Both the position numbers and the translations under genes were made by a program. DNA of 15,939 nt from Tolypothrix sp. NIES-4075 (GTDB lineage Bacteria > Cyanobacteriota > Cyanobacteriia > Cyanobacteriales > Nostocaceae). The stretch lies in assembly GCF_002218085.1 (NCBI RefSeq), contig NZ_BDUC01000029.1:6711-22649 (forward strand), in the 5' to 3' direction. Positions within the stretch are counted from its first letter, which is position 1; each line of letters begins with the position of its first letter. Below the pieces are notes generated by a model, which was not told the origin of the DNA, did no database searches, and saw only the letters and a list, made by a program, of their open reading frames with translations. Below, one piece after another: positions 5,861 to 12,864 of the stretch.

Positions 5861-6164
5861 CCGGCGTATGATTTTTAGGGTTTTGTATGTGAGTCCGGCG
5901 TAGAGTTTTGTATGTGAGTCCGGCGTATATTACTTCTGTTTGTATGTGAGTCCGGCGTATACTTTTATAAGTATTATATAGTATAATTTATAACTAATAT
6001 TTATTAATGAAAACTTCTAAAACTTTTATCAATTCATAATTTCTTAAAATATAGTGTATAATTTTACGCTAAAAATAATTTATCTTATTTCCATTTCGTA
6101 TGTGAGTCCGGCGTAGAGTTTTGTATGTGAGTCCGGCGTATAAGTCATATGTGAGTCCCGCGTA
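5851..6164 (+). repeat. Plasmid origin: seven 18-bp iterons around an AT-rich block
   Basis: Six exact copies of GTATGTGAGTCCGGCGTA lie at 5851-5868, 5885-5902, 5910-5927, 5942-5959, 6098-6115 and 6123-6140, all in the same orientation; a seventh at 6147-6164 differs at two positions. Start-to-start distances are 34, 25, 32, 156, 25 and 24 bp. The cluster splits into four copies, an AT-rich block (5960-6097) and three copies. With the initiator gene reading away from it, this is very probably the replication origin (oriV). No DnaA box could be called with confidence. Confidence 0.9.
5960..6097. other. AT-rich block within the origin, likely unwinding element
   Basis: About 138 bp made almost entirely of A and T (for example TATAAGTATTATATAGTATA) separates iterons 4 and 5. 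Iteron origins commonly carry such a block as the site of initial strand opening; here it is inside the iteron cluster rather than at its edge. Confidence 0.65.
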
Positions 6165-6210
6165 TAAGCAATTTTGACCCCTTGAAAGTGAAATTTTTAA
6201 ATGCTAACTT

Positions 6211-6250
6211 CTAAAGTTGACAGCCTACTTGTTTCTGACTGTCACTTTAG
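6211..6250. other. 12-bp stem foldback next to the origin
   Basis: CTAAAGTTGACAG (6211-6223) pairs with CTGTCACTTTAG (6239-6250) with one bulged T and a 15-nt loop. It begins 47 bp after the last iteron. Confidence 0.65.
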
Positions 6251-6252
6251 CT

Positions 6253-6294
6253 AAGTGCTGCATATGGATGCCATATTGACAACCAAAAGCACTT
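6253..6294. other. Two-level foldback next to the origin
   Basis: AAGTGCT (6253-6259) and AGCACTT (6288-6294) enclose an inner hairpin ATATGG (6262-6267), loop ATG, CCATAT (6271-6276). It starts 3 bp after the previous foldback. Confidence 0.55.
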
Positions 6295-6514
6295 CGGTTT
6301 AAAGCGGGCTATCCTATGCCCCTAAAACAGGCTACGCTAATAGACATCCTTATGGGGTACGAATTGGCTTATTTTTGTCCTACTTATATAACCAAAAACT
6401 AGAGGAATACCTAATACCCAGATTCAACAACGCCAAACTGTCCTGACATTTAAAAAGCCGGAGAAAACAGCAAAAGTAACTGTTCTCAACCGACTTACCT
6501 AGTGAAACGGGAAG

Positions 6515-6592
6515 TTTGCTAAAGTCTCCAAGCAGCGCTAACTGCGTGGAAAAAAAATCCAGATAGCTAACGACTATCTAGACTTTAGCAAA
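6515..6592. other. Cloverleaf-like foldback with 13-bp outer stem
   Basis: TTTGCTAAAGTCT (6515-6527) and AGACTTTAGCAAA (6580-6592) are perfect reverse complements. The 52 nt between them hold two more hairpins: CCAAGCAG with CTGCGTGG (6528-6549, one mismatch, 6-nt loop) and AGATAG with CTATCT (6561-6579, 7-nt loop). They are joined by A8 (6550-6557) plus TCC. On the minus strand the second hairpin is followed by GGA and eight T, so it could work as a weak terminator there. Candidate roles are a small RNA, a single-strand origin or a foldback insertion. Confidence 0.65.
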
Positions 6593-6820
6593 ATTTTCGT
6601 TAAATGGTAAGCGTGGAGAACTATACTTTTGCTGTGATACCGGCTTCGTAAACCGAAAAACTCACGGAGTCCGTATTCAATGAAAGTAACCTCCATCAAT
6701 TTGGCTTTTTCTAGCCAACTAGATTTAAAAACTGGTATCAAACAGCTATTTACTGCCATTTGCTTTAAATACCGCAATCTCACATTAGCTCTTGTCTCCA
6801 AGCTCACCCCTGCTTTGAAC

Positions 6821-6828
6821 AAGGAGGG
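6821..6828 (+). promoter_or_regulatory. Strong ribosome binding site deciding the start at 6838
   Basis: AAGGAGGG ends 9 nt before ATG 6838 and only 3 nt before the in-frame TTG 6832, so the ATG is the start. Confidence 0.8.
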
Positions 6829-6837
6829 TGCTTGGTC

Positions 6838-9800
6838 ATGACTACACAATTTCCATCATTTGAAATTGATACCTCCCAAGCGATTAAGCAGCTAGAACTT
6901 TTGGGATACCAGCGGGGTGATGCTGTTTATGTTCGAGCTTTCTTGCCAAAAGTTGACCCTCGTTATGCTTCAGGCACAGCACGCAAAGCCGATAATCTCG
7001 ACTTCAAACAAATTTTGCAGTGGCAGCAGCAAGGTTACGGTGTATATTTTGTGATCAACGGTGGTGGTCATAAAGATGAAAATGTTCAACTTTGCCGTGC
7101 GGTTTTTATTGAGCATGACGATTTAGAAATAGAATTACAGCGGGATTTGTGGCAAACACTCTTGCTACCAGAACCAACCTTTCAAGTCCAAACGCGCAAA
7201 TCCGTCCATTCTTACTGGGTGTTTGAAAAACCCATCTCAGTTGAAGATTGGAAGCAGTTGCAAACTGACCTGTTGACATACACCAACGCTGACCCAGCCA
7301 TCAAAAATCCCAGTCGGGTGATGCGATTGGCTGGAGCATGGCATATTAAACCGGGGGAAAATCCGCTACGTTGCGATATTATCTCACAGTCTGGTCTGAA
7401 ATACACCTATGAAACTTTGCGTGACTCTGTACCTGTATTGCAGCATCCTGAGTCAGTTCAAGAAAAGCGTTCAGCAGTGCGATCTGCTGAAAGCAGCAGC
7501 GCTGACGCAGAGCGGACGTTTACACGATCGCTATCGCACTTTGAACCGACTGCACACGAGCAACAGTACACTCGTTATGAAGATATTTCCGTACCTGTAC
7601 CAGTTGCAGTGCCGCTTGAAGTCTGCCTCTGCAAAGAGTCTCGCGCTTTGCTTAACTTTGGGGTAAACGAAGGAGGTCGCAATACCAACGGGGCAAAACT
7701 TGCACGAGATTTAATTGGTACTGCTAATCATTTTACTAGCATCGGTCAGCAGTTTGACGGCGATCCACAGCAACTTTTACAGGATTATGCCGATCGCTGC
7801 ACCCCACCCTTACCAACCAAAGAAGTTGAGAGCATCTGGAAATCAGCCGAGAAAGACCACCCCGGTCCCAGTTGCACTCCAGAAGGTGTAGAAACTTGCA
7901 TTAAGGCTTGGTATTGGAATACTCATGTCAAGCCGAATCAAAATTCATCAGCTAGTTCTGCTAATCCTGGTTTCGATAATGTTTCCAGTGTAGATAAGAA
8001 GCAGCCTGTTTCAGATAACACACAGCGCGAACCTCATAAAAGTAACGCAAATGCTGGGCTCAAGCAGACACTTCGCGAACGCATTCTAGAAATTTTAAGC
8101 CGCCATGATTCCGAGTCAATGCGAGCGATCGCACTGATGGATTTGGCTAATTTGGTAAAGCTTCCATATCGACAAATTGAGCAGCTAGTTAAACTACTGA
8201 CAGATGAAGTAGATTTCGACTTTGATACTTTAGTTGCCACGCAAAAACTTTCATCTCTGCTTAAAACTTGCCCTTACCAACTTGACCTTACCCGATTGCT
8301 CGAACCTCAGTTCGCCCGACTATTAATTGATACCGCAAACGCCATGCCGACGGCTCCGGAATTTTTATTTACGACGCTTCTGGCAACTGCGGCATCTCAG
8401 ATTGGCTCGGCAGCACGAATAGTTGTCAAACCGTCCGGCAACTACACCCAACCAATGGTAATGTGGACGAGCATTGTTGCTGACTCTGGCTCCGTAAAAA
8501 CTCCGGCACAACGAGTAATTATTGACCCATTAGTGGAATTAGAAACCTCAGCTTTTGAGCGCTATCAAGTAGAAGCAGCGGAATACAGGAAGTTACAAGC
8601 AGCATGTAAAGGTAAAAAGCAGGACGACTCATCATCAGAGTCTTTAAAAGTACCTATCCGTCAGCGCTACGTGACTAAGGATAGCACATTGGAAACATTG
8701 CAGCGGATTCATGGCGAAAACCCACGAGGGATATTGTACTACCGGGATGAAGTAGTAGGGCTATTTAAAACCCGCAATCAATATCGCGGTGGTTTAGGGG
8801 CTGATGAAGAGCAGGAACTCGATCAATTTAACGGGTCTGCAATTATTTACGATCGCTCAGAAAAATCTGTGTGTCTGCCTAAAAGTGCCATTTCCCGCAC
8901 GGGTAGCATCCAGTGGGAAGTTTTAGCTGCCATAATGGGAGACCACAACGACTATAACGGCAGTTTTGCTCGGTGGTTGTTCTGCGCTGCCAAGTCTCCC
9001 AAACGTTATCTGCGATTAGTTGGAGAAAATTCTGCTCCCCATACTGGTATCTCCCAAGCGCTGCGTCAGCTTTACATAAAACTCGCCTTGGTGACAGAAA
9101 AAGACTACTTTTTAAGCACAGATGCAGCTATGCTTTTCGAGGTGTGGCAGCATTCTCTTGTAGATGCCCAAGTTGCTGAAGAATCCTATGGAATAAGAAT
9201 AGTATATCCCAAGATTGAAGCTTACACAGCGCGATTGGCACTGTGGTTACACATTGTTAATGCTGTGTTAGCAGGTGAAACTCCGACCCAGGTGATTTCT
9301 GGAAACACGATGCAAAAAGCAATTGAGCTAGCGGCTTATTTTCTTTGGCAGCATAAATTAATTCATACTCAAAACTCCCCGGAATCGGGACTGACATCTT
9401 GGGGTCTGAAAATCCAGAAGTTGGCTGAACAAGTGGGAGGAGCTACAGCTTCCATGCTCAAAAGTGGTATTCGCGCTCTGCGGAAAAAAACAACTTTTGA
9501 AATTCGCCGACTGATGGAAATGATGGCAGCTGCGGGTTGGGGTCGTGTTGAAGGTCAAGGCTCTAATACAGTCTATATGGCAAACGGCGTGCCACCGAAA
9601 GTAATTGACAAAATTGACACAAAATTGACACTTGTGTCAGTCCTTGAAACGCCTACCAAAACTACATTTGAGAACAAAATTGACATCTGTGAAACATCTG
9701 TTGCGGCAGATGTTGTGAAAGAGAAGGTCACTAACCATGACTTAAATTCCTCATTAGACCTGGAAAATGTAGAGTCATGTCAATTTGTCAATTCAAATGC

Positions 9801-10470
9801 TGAAATGCCTACTGTAAGTAGCGCTGATTCGATTGACATTCCTCGTCAATCGGAGTGTCAATTGTCAATTGATGAATCGTTAAATATAGAAACCCCAGGC
9901 GTAAGCGAAGACGATAATGCACCTCATCTCGTTGAGTCAGCCGATGTACCAACCCTCCCGTTATCAGATTTGGAAGCTGGGGAAGCTTTTCAGTGTCAGG
10001 ACTCTATGGCAACCAACTATACAGATGAGCTATCAGGTGATGAAGCGCTTAAAGCTTTTCAGTGTCAGGGACAGGAATTTAGTGAAACAGTAGCAGACGT
10101 AATGATAGCGAAGCGAGTAAAGAGCGAAGCGCAGATCGCTAACTCCATTTCCTCAGAAGTGACTGAAAAGACACAGCAAGATGTAAATGCAACGTCTACA
10201 AGTAGCAATGAACACAACCATAATCTCCAGCCTATTGAGGTATTGACATCACAACCGGAATCAATTACTGATAATGCGCTAGAAGACAACCGCAAGCTTC
10301 AGCCTATTGAAGTATTAACTCTGGCTGGGGAACGGATTGGTGGATATTTCATCGATGCTTGCATGAGAATTGCCAATTTAACTGAAAAAACGCAGCAATT
10401 CACTTTCTTTGATGCAGACGGGGTGATGTATGTCTTTGAAGGACAAATCCGAAAAGCACCATCAAGCTAG
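6838..10470 (+). CDS. Primase-DUF3987 helicase-like plasmid replication protein
   Basis: The 1210-residue protein probably primes and helps unwind plasmid DNA. Residues about 20-185 look like an archaeo-eukaryotic-type (RepB-like) primase: acidic motif FIEHDD (Asp94, Asp95), a His motif SVHSYWVF (His124) and KNPSRVMRLAG (Arg160). Residues about 265-365 resemble a primase C-terminal helical domain (NEGGRNTNGAKLARDLIG). From about 480 comes a DUF3987-type P-loop domain with a degenerate Walker A (ADSGSVKTP, Lys554) and a Walker B-like YYRDEVVGLF (Asp637-Glu638). A winged helix follows at about 850-915. The last 295 residues are polar and repetitive, with AFQCQ and LQPIEVLT each occurring twice, and end in a short folded module (ERIGGYFIDACMRIANL). 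ATG 6838 is chosen because AAGGAGGG at 6821-6828 is 9 nt away; TTG 6832 would be too close. It is divergent from rep across the origin. Confidence 0.85.
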   Translation: MTTQFPSFEIDTSQAIKQLELLGYQRGDAVYVRAFLPKVDPRYASGTARKADNLDFKQILQWQQQGYGVYFVINGGGHKDENVQLCRAVFIEHDDLEIELQRDLWQTLLLPEPTFQVQTRKSVHSYWVFEKPISVEDWKQLQTDLLTYTNADPAIKNPSRVMRLAGAWHIKPGENPLRCDIISQSGLKYTYETLRDSVPVLQHPESVQEKRSAVRSAESSSADAERTFTRSLSHFEPTAHEQQYTRYEDISVPVPVAVPLEVCLCKESRALLNFGVNEGGRNTNGAKLARDLIGTANHFTSIGQQFDGDPQQLLQDYADRCTPPLPTKEVESIWKSAEKDHPGPSCTPEGVETCIKAWYWNTHVKPNQNSSASSANPGFDNVSSVDKKQPVSDNTQREPHKSNANAGLKQTLRERILEILSRHDSESMRAIALMDLANLVKLPYRQIEQLVKLLTDEVDFDFDTLVATQKLSSLLKTCPYQLDLTRLLEPQFARLLIDTANAMPTAPEFLFTTLLATAASQIGSAARIVVKPSGNYTQPMVMWTSIVADSGSVKTPAQRVIIDPLVELETSAFERYQVEAAEYRKLQAACKGKKQDDSSSESLKVPIRQRYVTKDSTLETLQRIHGENPRGILYYRDEVVGLFKTRNQYRGGLGADEEQELDQFNGSAIIYDRSEKSVCLPKSAISRTGSIQWEVLAAIMGDHNDYNGSFARWLFCAAKSPKRYLRLVGENSAPHTGISQALRQLYIKLALVTEKDYFLSTDAAMLFEVWQHSLVDAQVAEESYGIRIVYPKIEAYTARLALWLHIVNAVLAGETPTQVISGNTMQKAIELAAYFLWQHKLIHTQNSPESGLTSWGLKIQKLAEQVGGATASMLKSGIRALRKKTTFEIRRLMEMMAAAGWGRVEGQGSNTVYMANGVPPKVIDKIDTKLTLVSVLETPTKTTFENKIDICETSVAADVVKEKVTNHDLNSSLDLENVESCQFVNSNAEMPTVSSADSIDIPRQSECQLSIDESLNIETPGVSEDDNAPHLVESADVPTLPLSDLEAGEAFQCQDSMATNYTDELSGDEALKAFQCQGQEFSETVADVMIAKRVKSEAQIANSISSEVTEKTQQDVNATSTSSNEHNHNLQPIEVLTSQPESITDNALEDNRKLQPIEVLTLAGERIGGYFIDACMRIANLTEKTQQFTFFDADGVMYVFEGQIRKAPSS
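9604..9869. repeat. Cluster of ATTGACA / TGTCAAT motifs inside the coding region
   Basis: Nine exact copies of one 7-mer occur in 266 bp: ATTGACA at 9604, 9613, 9624, 9679 and 9832, and its complement TGTCAAT at 9778, 9786, 9856 and 9863. CGTCAAT at 9844 is a near match; a tenth exact copy lies at 10242. The copies fall in all three codon phases (Ile-Asp, Leu-Thr, Cys-Gln, Val-Asn, Ser-Ile), so the repetition is of DNA rather than protein. The encoded protein here is a polar, probably disordered tail (residues about 923-1011), which would tolerate an embedded DNA site. A protein-binding array such as a centromere-like site is the simplest reading. Confidence 0.7.
9983..10069 (+). repeat. 18-bp direct repeat in the primase-helicase tail
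   Basis: AAGCTTTTCAGTGTCAGG is present exactly at 9983-10000 and 10052-10069, 69 bp (23 codons) apart, encoding AFQCQ twice in the contexts LSDLEAGEAFQCQ and LSGDEALKAFQCQ. A second duplicated stretch encodes LQPIEVLT at about 10225 and 10298. The tail seems to have grown by small in-frame duplications. Confidence 0.75.
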
Positions 10471-10723
10471 GTGCAAGCGCACTCTTAACACCAACTTTTG
10501 TTGCCATTTATCACGGTGTAAAAGTGTTGTACCCCGTTTTTGAGGTAGTCAGATACGCTTACCTTCAAAAGATAGGTAATAACTGCATCCTAACTAACAT
10601 TACATAACTGATGCACCCAATAGTTAGATGGGTATACTCAGACCATAAAAACGTACAACAACCCCACCTCGACCCAAAGTTTCCCCATACAAAAGTTTCA
10701 GCACTTTTGAATAGGTATTAACT
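10471..10723. other. Leader region of the ParB-like gene
   Basis: This stretch has no gene. CATCCTAACTA (10586-10596) pairs with TAGTTAGATG (10621-10630), a 10-bp stem with one bulge, just before TATACT (10633-10638), a possible -10 without a good -35. A short GTGC-AAGC-GCAC hairpin at 10471-10482 follows the preceding stop but lacks a T run. Confidence 0.4.
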
Positions 10724-10777
10724 ATGACAGTTACTGAAGTTAAATTCAAACCTGGTGAAGAAGTTGATACGCTCTAA
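10724..10777 (+). CDS. 17-codon upstream reading frame
   Basis: ATG 10724 opens MTVTEVKFKPGEEVDTL, which ends at TAA 10775-10777, overlapping the GTG start of the ParB-like gene by 23 nt in another frame. The sequence reads like a genuine protein N-terminus rather than noise. It may be a leader peptide that couples or attenuates the next gene, or the original N-terminus of that gene lost by a frameshift. No clear Shine-Dalgarno is present. Confidence 0.35.
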   Translation: MTVTEVKFKPGEEVDTL

Positions 10778-11717
10778 GGGTAACAAGTTACTTAAAAAAA
10801 GTGATAGCGAGATTTCAGCTTCTACGTCTTGTAATCCTCTAGAGCGCGAACCCATGCACTCAAAAGAATTTTCTACAGAGTCGGAATTACCAGCTGCTGA
10901 TACTGTAGTAGTTGCAGTTGAGGTACTAGAGGAGCTAACCCAGGACGAAGCAGATGACCGCCATCGGTTAGAGCTAAAAATAGAACGGGCATTTTATGAG
11001 GCAGGTTGTGCCTTGAGAGAACTGCGGGAACGGCGGCTATACCGAAGTACTCACAGGACTTTTGAGGAATATTGCCGCGATCGCTTTAACTATAGTCGCG
11101 ACACTGCTTACTTGAAGATTGCGGCTGCTGTAGTTTATGACAACATCCAGAAATTTTTGCCGACCATTGGTCGGCAAATTCCGATGCCGACCAACGAGCG
11201 TCAATTGCGAGATTTGGCATCATCGAATTTTGAACCAGAAGTTCAAGCGGATGCATGGTTGCAGGGAGTAGAAGAAGCTGGTGGTAAAGTTCCTAGTGGG
11301 CGCATTATTAAGGGGATTGTGGAACGGCTGAAGGAAAAGCCTTTATTTCTTGCCACTGATTTTTGCCAAATAGGTGATGTGTTTACTTTAACTAAGTTGA
11401 AGGGTGTTGAGCGTAAATACAATGGCTGTTGGGCGATCGCAGTTGCGCTCAATGACTTTACTGTAGAGGTTGACGTTCATGATACTACCCTAAACGTGAA
11501 ACCTGAAAACCTCAACAAAATTGATTCCCCAGAAGCACATCGCCAACTGCCACAAATCAAAAAACGCATTTCTCGTTTGCGTAACTGTGGAATGCTAGAC
11601 CGATGCGCTTATACAGTGCTGGAGTCTTTGGGACGGCAGACTTACTTGACCCCAGTCGAGGAAGGCTTGTTGCAATGGTTGGAGAAGCATTACAAAGTTA
11701 ATAGCAAAGAAAATTAG
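10755..11717 (+). CDS. ParB/KorB-like DNA-binding protein
   Basis: The 320-residue protein has a variable N-terminus (1-60), then a helical DNA-binding-type region at about 75-190: ALRELRERRLYRSTHRTFEE, YCRDRFNYSRDTAYLKIAAA, the typical NERQLRDLA, and a EEAGGKVPSGRIIKGIVERL helix. This arrangement occurs in ParB/KorB-like proteins of plasmids from several phyla. Residues about 205-260 (FCQIGDVFTLTKLKGVERKY, NGCWAIAVALNDFTVEVDVH) look like a small SH3/KOW-like beta barrel, and the end is helical. It may act in segregation or regulation; no ParA partner is in the window and a ParB N-terminal nuclease-like domain is not evident. The start is uncertain: GTG 10755 has no clear ribosome site, and ATG 10854 (MHSKEFSTESEL) is an alternative. 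A terminator follows at 11838-11867. Confidence 0.68.
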   Translation: MKKLIRSKGNKLLKKSDSEISASTSCNPLEREPMHSKEFSTESELPAADTVVVAVEVLEELTQDEADDRHRLELKIERAFYEAGCALRELRERRLYRSTHRTFEEYCRDRFNYSRDTAYLKIAAAVVYDNIQKFLPTIGRQIPMPTNERQLRDLASSNFEPEVQADAWLQGVEEAGGKVPSGRIIKGIVERLKEKPLFLATDFCQIGDVFTLTKLKGVERKYNGCWAIAVALNDFTVEVDVHDTTLNVKPENLNKIDSPEAHRQLPQIKKRISRLRNCGMLDRCAYTVLESLGRQTYLTPVEEGLLQWLEKHYKVNSKEN

Positions 11718-11837
11718 GAACAGCGCAATCATTCCCTTTTCCTCACTTCACCTCAAAACTAATTACAGGAGATCGTGTTATCGGTTTATCTCGCTCTTTC
11801 ATTAGTGCAGGGTACCCAGTGTTGTTGTTTCCCTGTG

Positions 11838-11867
11838 GGCTGTTCCTGATGAATCAACAGCCTTTTT
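11838..11867 (+). terminator. Rho-independent terminator after the ParB-like gene
   Basis: GGCTGTT (11838-11844) pairs with AACAGCC (11856-11862) over an 11-nt loop and is followed by five T and then ATA. It lies about 120 bp after the stop codon. Confidence 0.75.
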
Positions 11868-12353
11868 ATAACAACTCTATTTTATCAAAACTTGCAATAA
11901 TTAAATTGACAAAGCGATCGCATTGCGAAAAGCGATAATGCCATCCTTGACAAAATATCCTAATCCCTGTCTGGCAGCATTTACTGTCATTGGCGAATAG
12001 GCGTTTGACGTTGCCAAAGCGCTTTAGCCCATTCGCGCAGATTTTACCTCAAAGATGCGCTTTTTCAAAACTGATGATTGCTCCTGAGTTTAACTTCTAT
12101 CTGTTGATAGAGTGCAAATATTTTCAGTAAATTTACTAAATTTTTAATTGTTTAGTAAAAAATGGACATGCACTCAAGTATTTTGCTACCGTTACGTAGA
12201 TTTTCAGTGCTATTAAGCCTTGAAAGTGCTACTTTTTTTCAAAACCCCTTAATAATTTATTAATAATTACCAAAAAATAATGACTGGAAGTCAGTAACAA
12301 ACCTCTAACAATGGTTTGATGGGGGTTCTGATGACAAACTGTTACCACAGATA
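11868..12353. other. Gene-free region between terminator and MITE-like element
   Basis: About 485 bp without a supportable gene. It holds a HIP1 site near 11915, one ATTGACA near 11905, an inverted repeat GCGAATAGGC (11993-12002) with GCCCATTCGC (12027-12036, one mismatch) enclosing the palindrome AAAGCGCTTT, and the foldback at 12110-12175. TTGACA-like -35 boxes near 11907 and 11948 have no well-spaced -10. Confidence 0.5.
12110..12175. other. Nested AT-rich foldback
   Basis: GAGTGCA (12110-12116) pairs with TGCACTC (12169-12175) and encloses TTTACTAAA (12132-12140) with TTTAGTAAA (12151-12159) around a 10-nt loop; the inner arm overlaps the palindrome AGTAAATTTACT (12126-12137). Such dyads can be binding sites or remnants of foldback elements. 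Confidence 0.5.
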
Positions 12354-12458
12354 TATAGCAATCCTAATTGAAGCGTGAGAAAACACGTAAAGAAAAAGTA
12401 CGTATTTATAGACTTTTCAGTCTGTTTTATTTCTCACGAATAATTTCGGACTGCTATA
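12354..12458. mobile_element. MITE-like foldback element, 105 bp
   Basis: The ends are imperfect inverted repeats: left TATAGCAATCCTAATTGAAG, right (complement) TATAGCAGTCCGAAATTATT, each followed by an exact CGTGAGAAA (12374-12382 and complement 12430-12438). The arms thus pair for about 29 bp with few mismatches, and an inner hairpin AGACT-TTTC-AGTCT lies at 12410-12423. TA dinucleotides at both edges fit insertion at TA. From memory, TATAGCA(A/G)TCC-type ends with GTGAGAA occur widely in filamentous cyanobacterial genomes, which supports a non-autonomous transposable repeat. No transposase is encoded. Confidence 0.68.
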
Positions 12459-12504
12459 GCAACTTTGCTATCCGCTTTGTTTTACACATAAAGGTGTTTT
12501 TACA

Positions 12505-12849
12505 ATGTCATCAAGAACATTTAAAACAGAAAAAACTGGTTTTTCCAAATTGCAAGTGCCGCATAATCCCTCATCTCAATCAATCACCATTTATCCATTG
12601 ATGATTTGGGCAACTGTAGCCATGTTATTGGATATGATTATGACTGCAAGTTTAGTCAGTTTTGCAACTTTTGGTAGCGTAGTTTTTGGAACTGCTGCAA
12701 TTGTCTGGCGACACGAACTCAATCCTTTTTTCAACTGGCTGACTCGATTCAACCGCCGTTATAAAATCGCCACTGTTTTATTTACACTGGTGGGTGCTTT
12801 ATTCCTATTAGATGCGCTATCCACTCCGGCTAATGCTCAGTTCTTCTAA
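12505..12849 (+). CDS. Membrane protein ending in a pilin-type signal sequence
   Basis: The 114-residue protein has a polar N-terminus, two hydrophobic segments (about 32-67, IWATVAMLLDMIMTASLVSF and GSVVFGTAAIVW), a basic loop (NRRYK) and a third hydrophobic segment ending TLVGALFLLDALSTPANAQF F. The last part is a textbook signal peptide with an ANA-Q cleavage site, yet the frame stops two codons later (TAA 12847-12849). The same frame reopens at once as GAETWMTGQFTGAGEAIPLV, the pilin-like protein below. The two are therefore probably one VirB2/TrbC-like prepilin gene interrupted by a stop; read through, it would be about 199 residues. AAGGTG at about 12490 is a ribosome site with 9-nt spacing. 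Alternatively it is a separate small conjugation membrane protein. Confidence 0.68.
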   Translation: MSSRTFKTEKTGFSKLQVPHNPSSQSITIYPLMIWATVAMLLDMIMTASLVSFATFGSVVFGTAAIVWRHELNPFFNWLTRFNRRYKIATVLFTLVGALFLLDALSTPANAQFF

Positions 12850-12864
12850 GGTGCAGAAACTTGG

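Larger units (their letters stand above)
6165..6820. other. Gene-free region between origin and primase-helicase gene
   Basis: About 655 bp without a convincing gene. A 91-codon minus-strand frame (6574-6849) runs through the foldback and the next gene's ribosome site and is rejected. The contents are the three foldbacks listed separately and an unremarkable stretch from 6600. The promoter of the downstream gene must lie here but no strong match was found. Confidence 0.55.

Noticed and set aside
5851..6164. CRISPR-like array of identical short repeats
   Set aside because: The repeats are 18 bp, gaps are 6-16 bp and one of 138 bp, there is no uniform spacer length, and a replication-initiator-like gene is adjacent. 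They are iterons.
6832..6837. TTG start six bases upstream in the primase-helicase gene
   Set aside because: The Shine-Dalgarno AAGGAGGG would be only 3 nt from TTG but is 9 nt from ATG 6838.
6574..6849. 91-codon minus-strand frame
   Set aside because: It runs through the 13-bp foldback arm and the strong ribosome site of the primase-helicase gene, and has no recognisable domain or start context.
11907..11960. TTGACA boxes near 11907 and 11948 as promoters
   Set aside because: The nearest -10-like GATAAT is about 22 bp from the first box, and no acceptable -10 follows the second.
12368..12601. 77-codon plus-strand frame
   Set aside because: It starts inside the MITE-like element and overlaps the better-supported membrane protein gene at 12505 in another frame.
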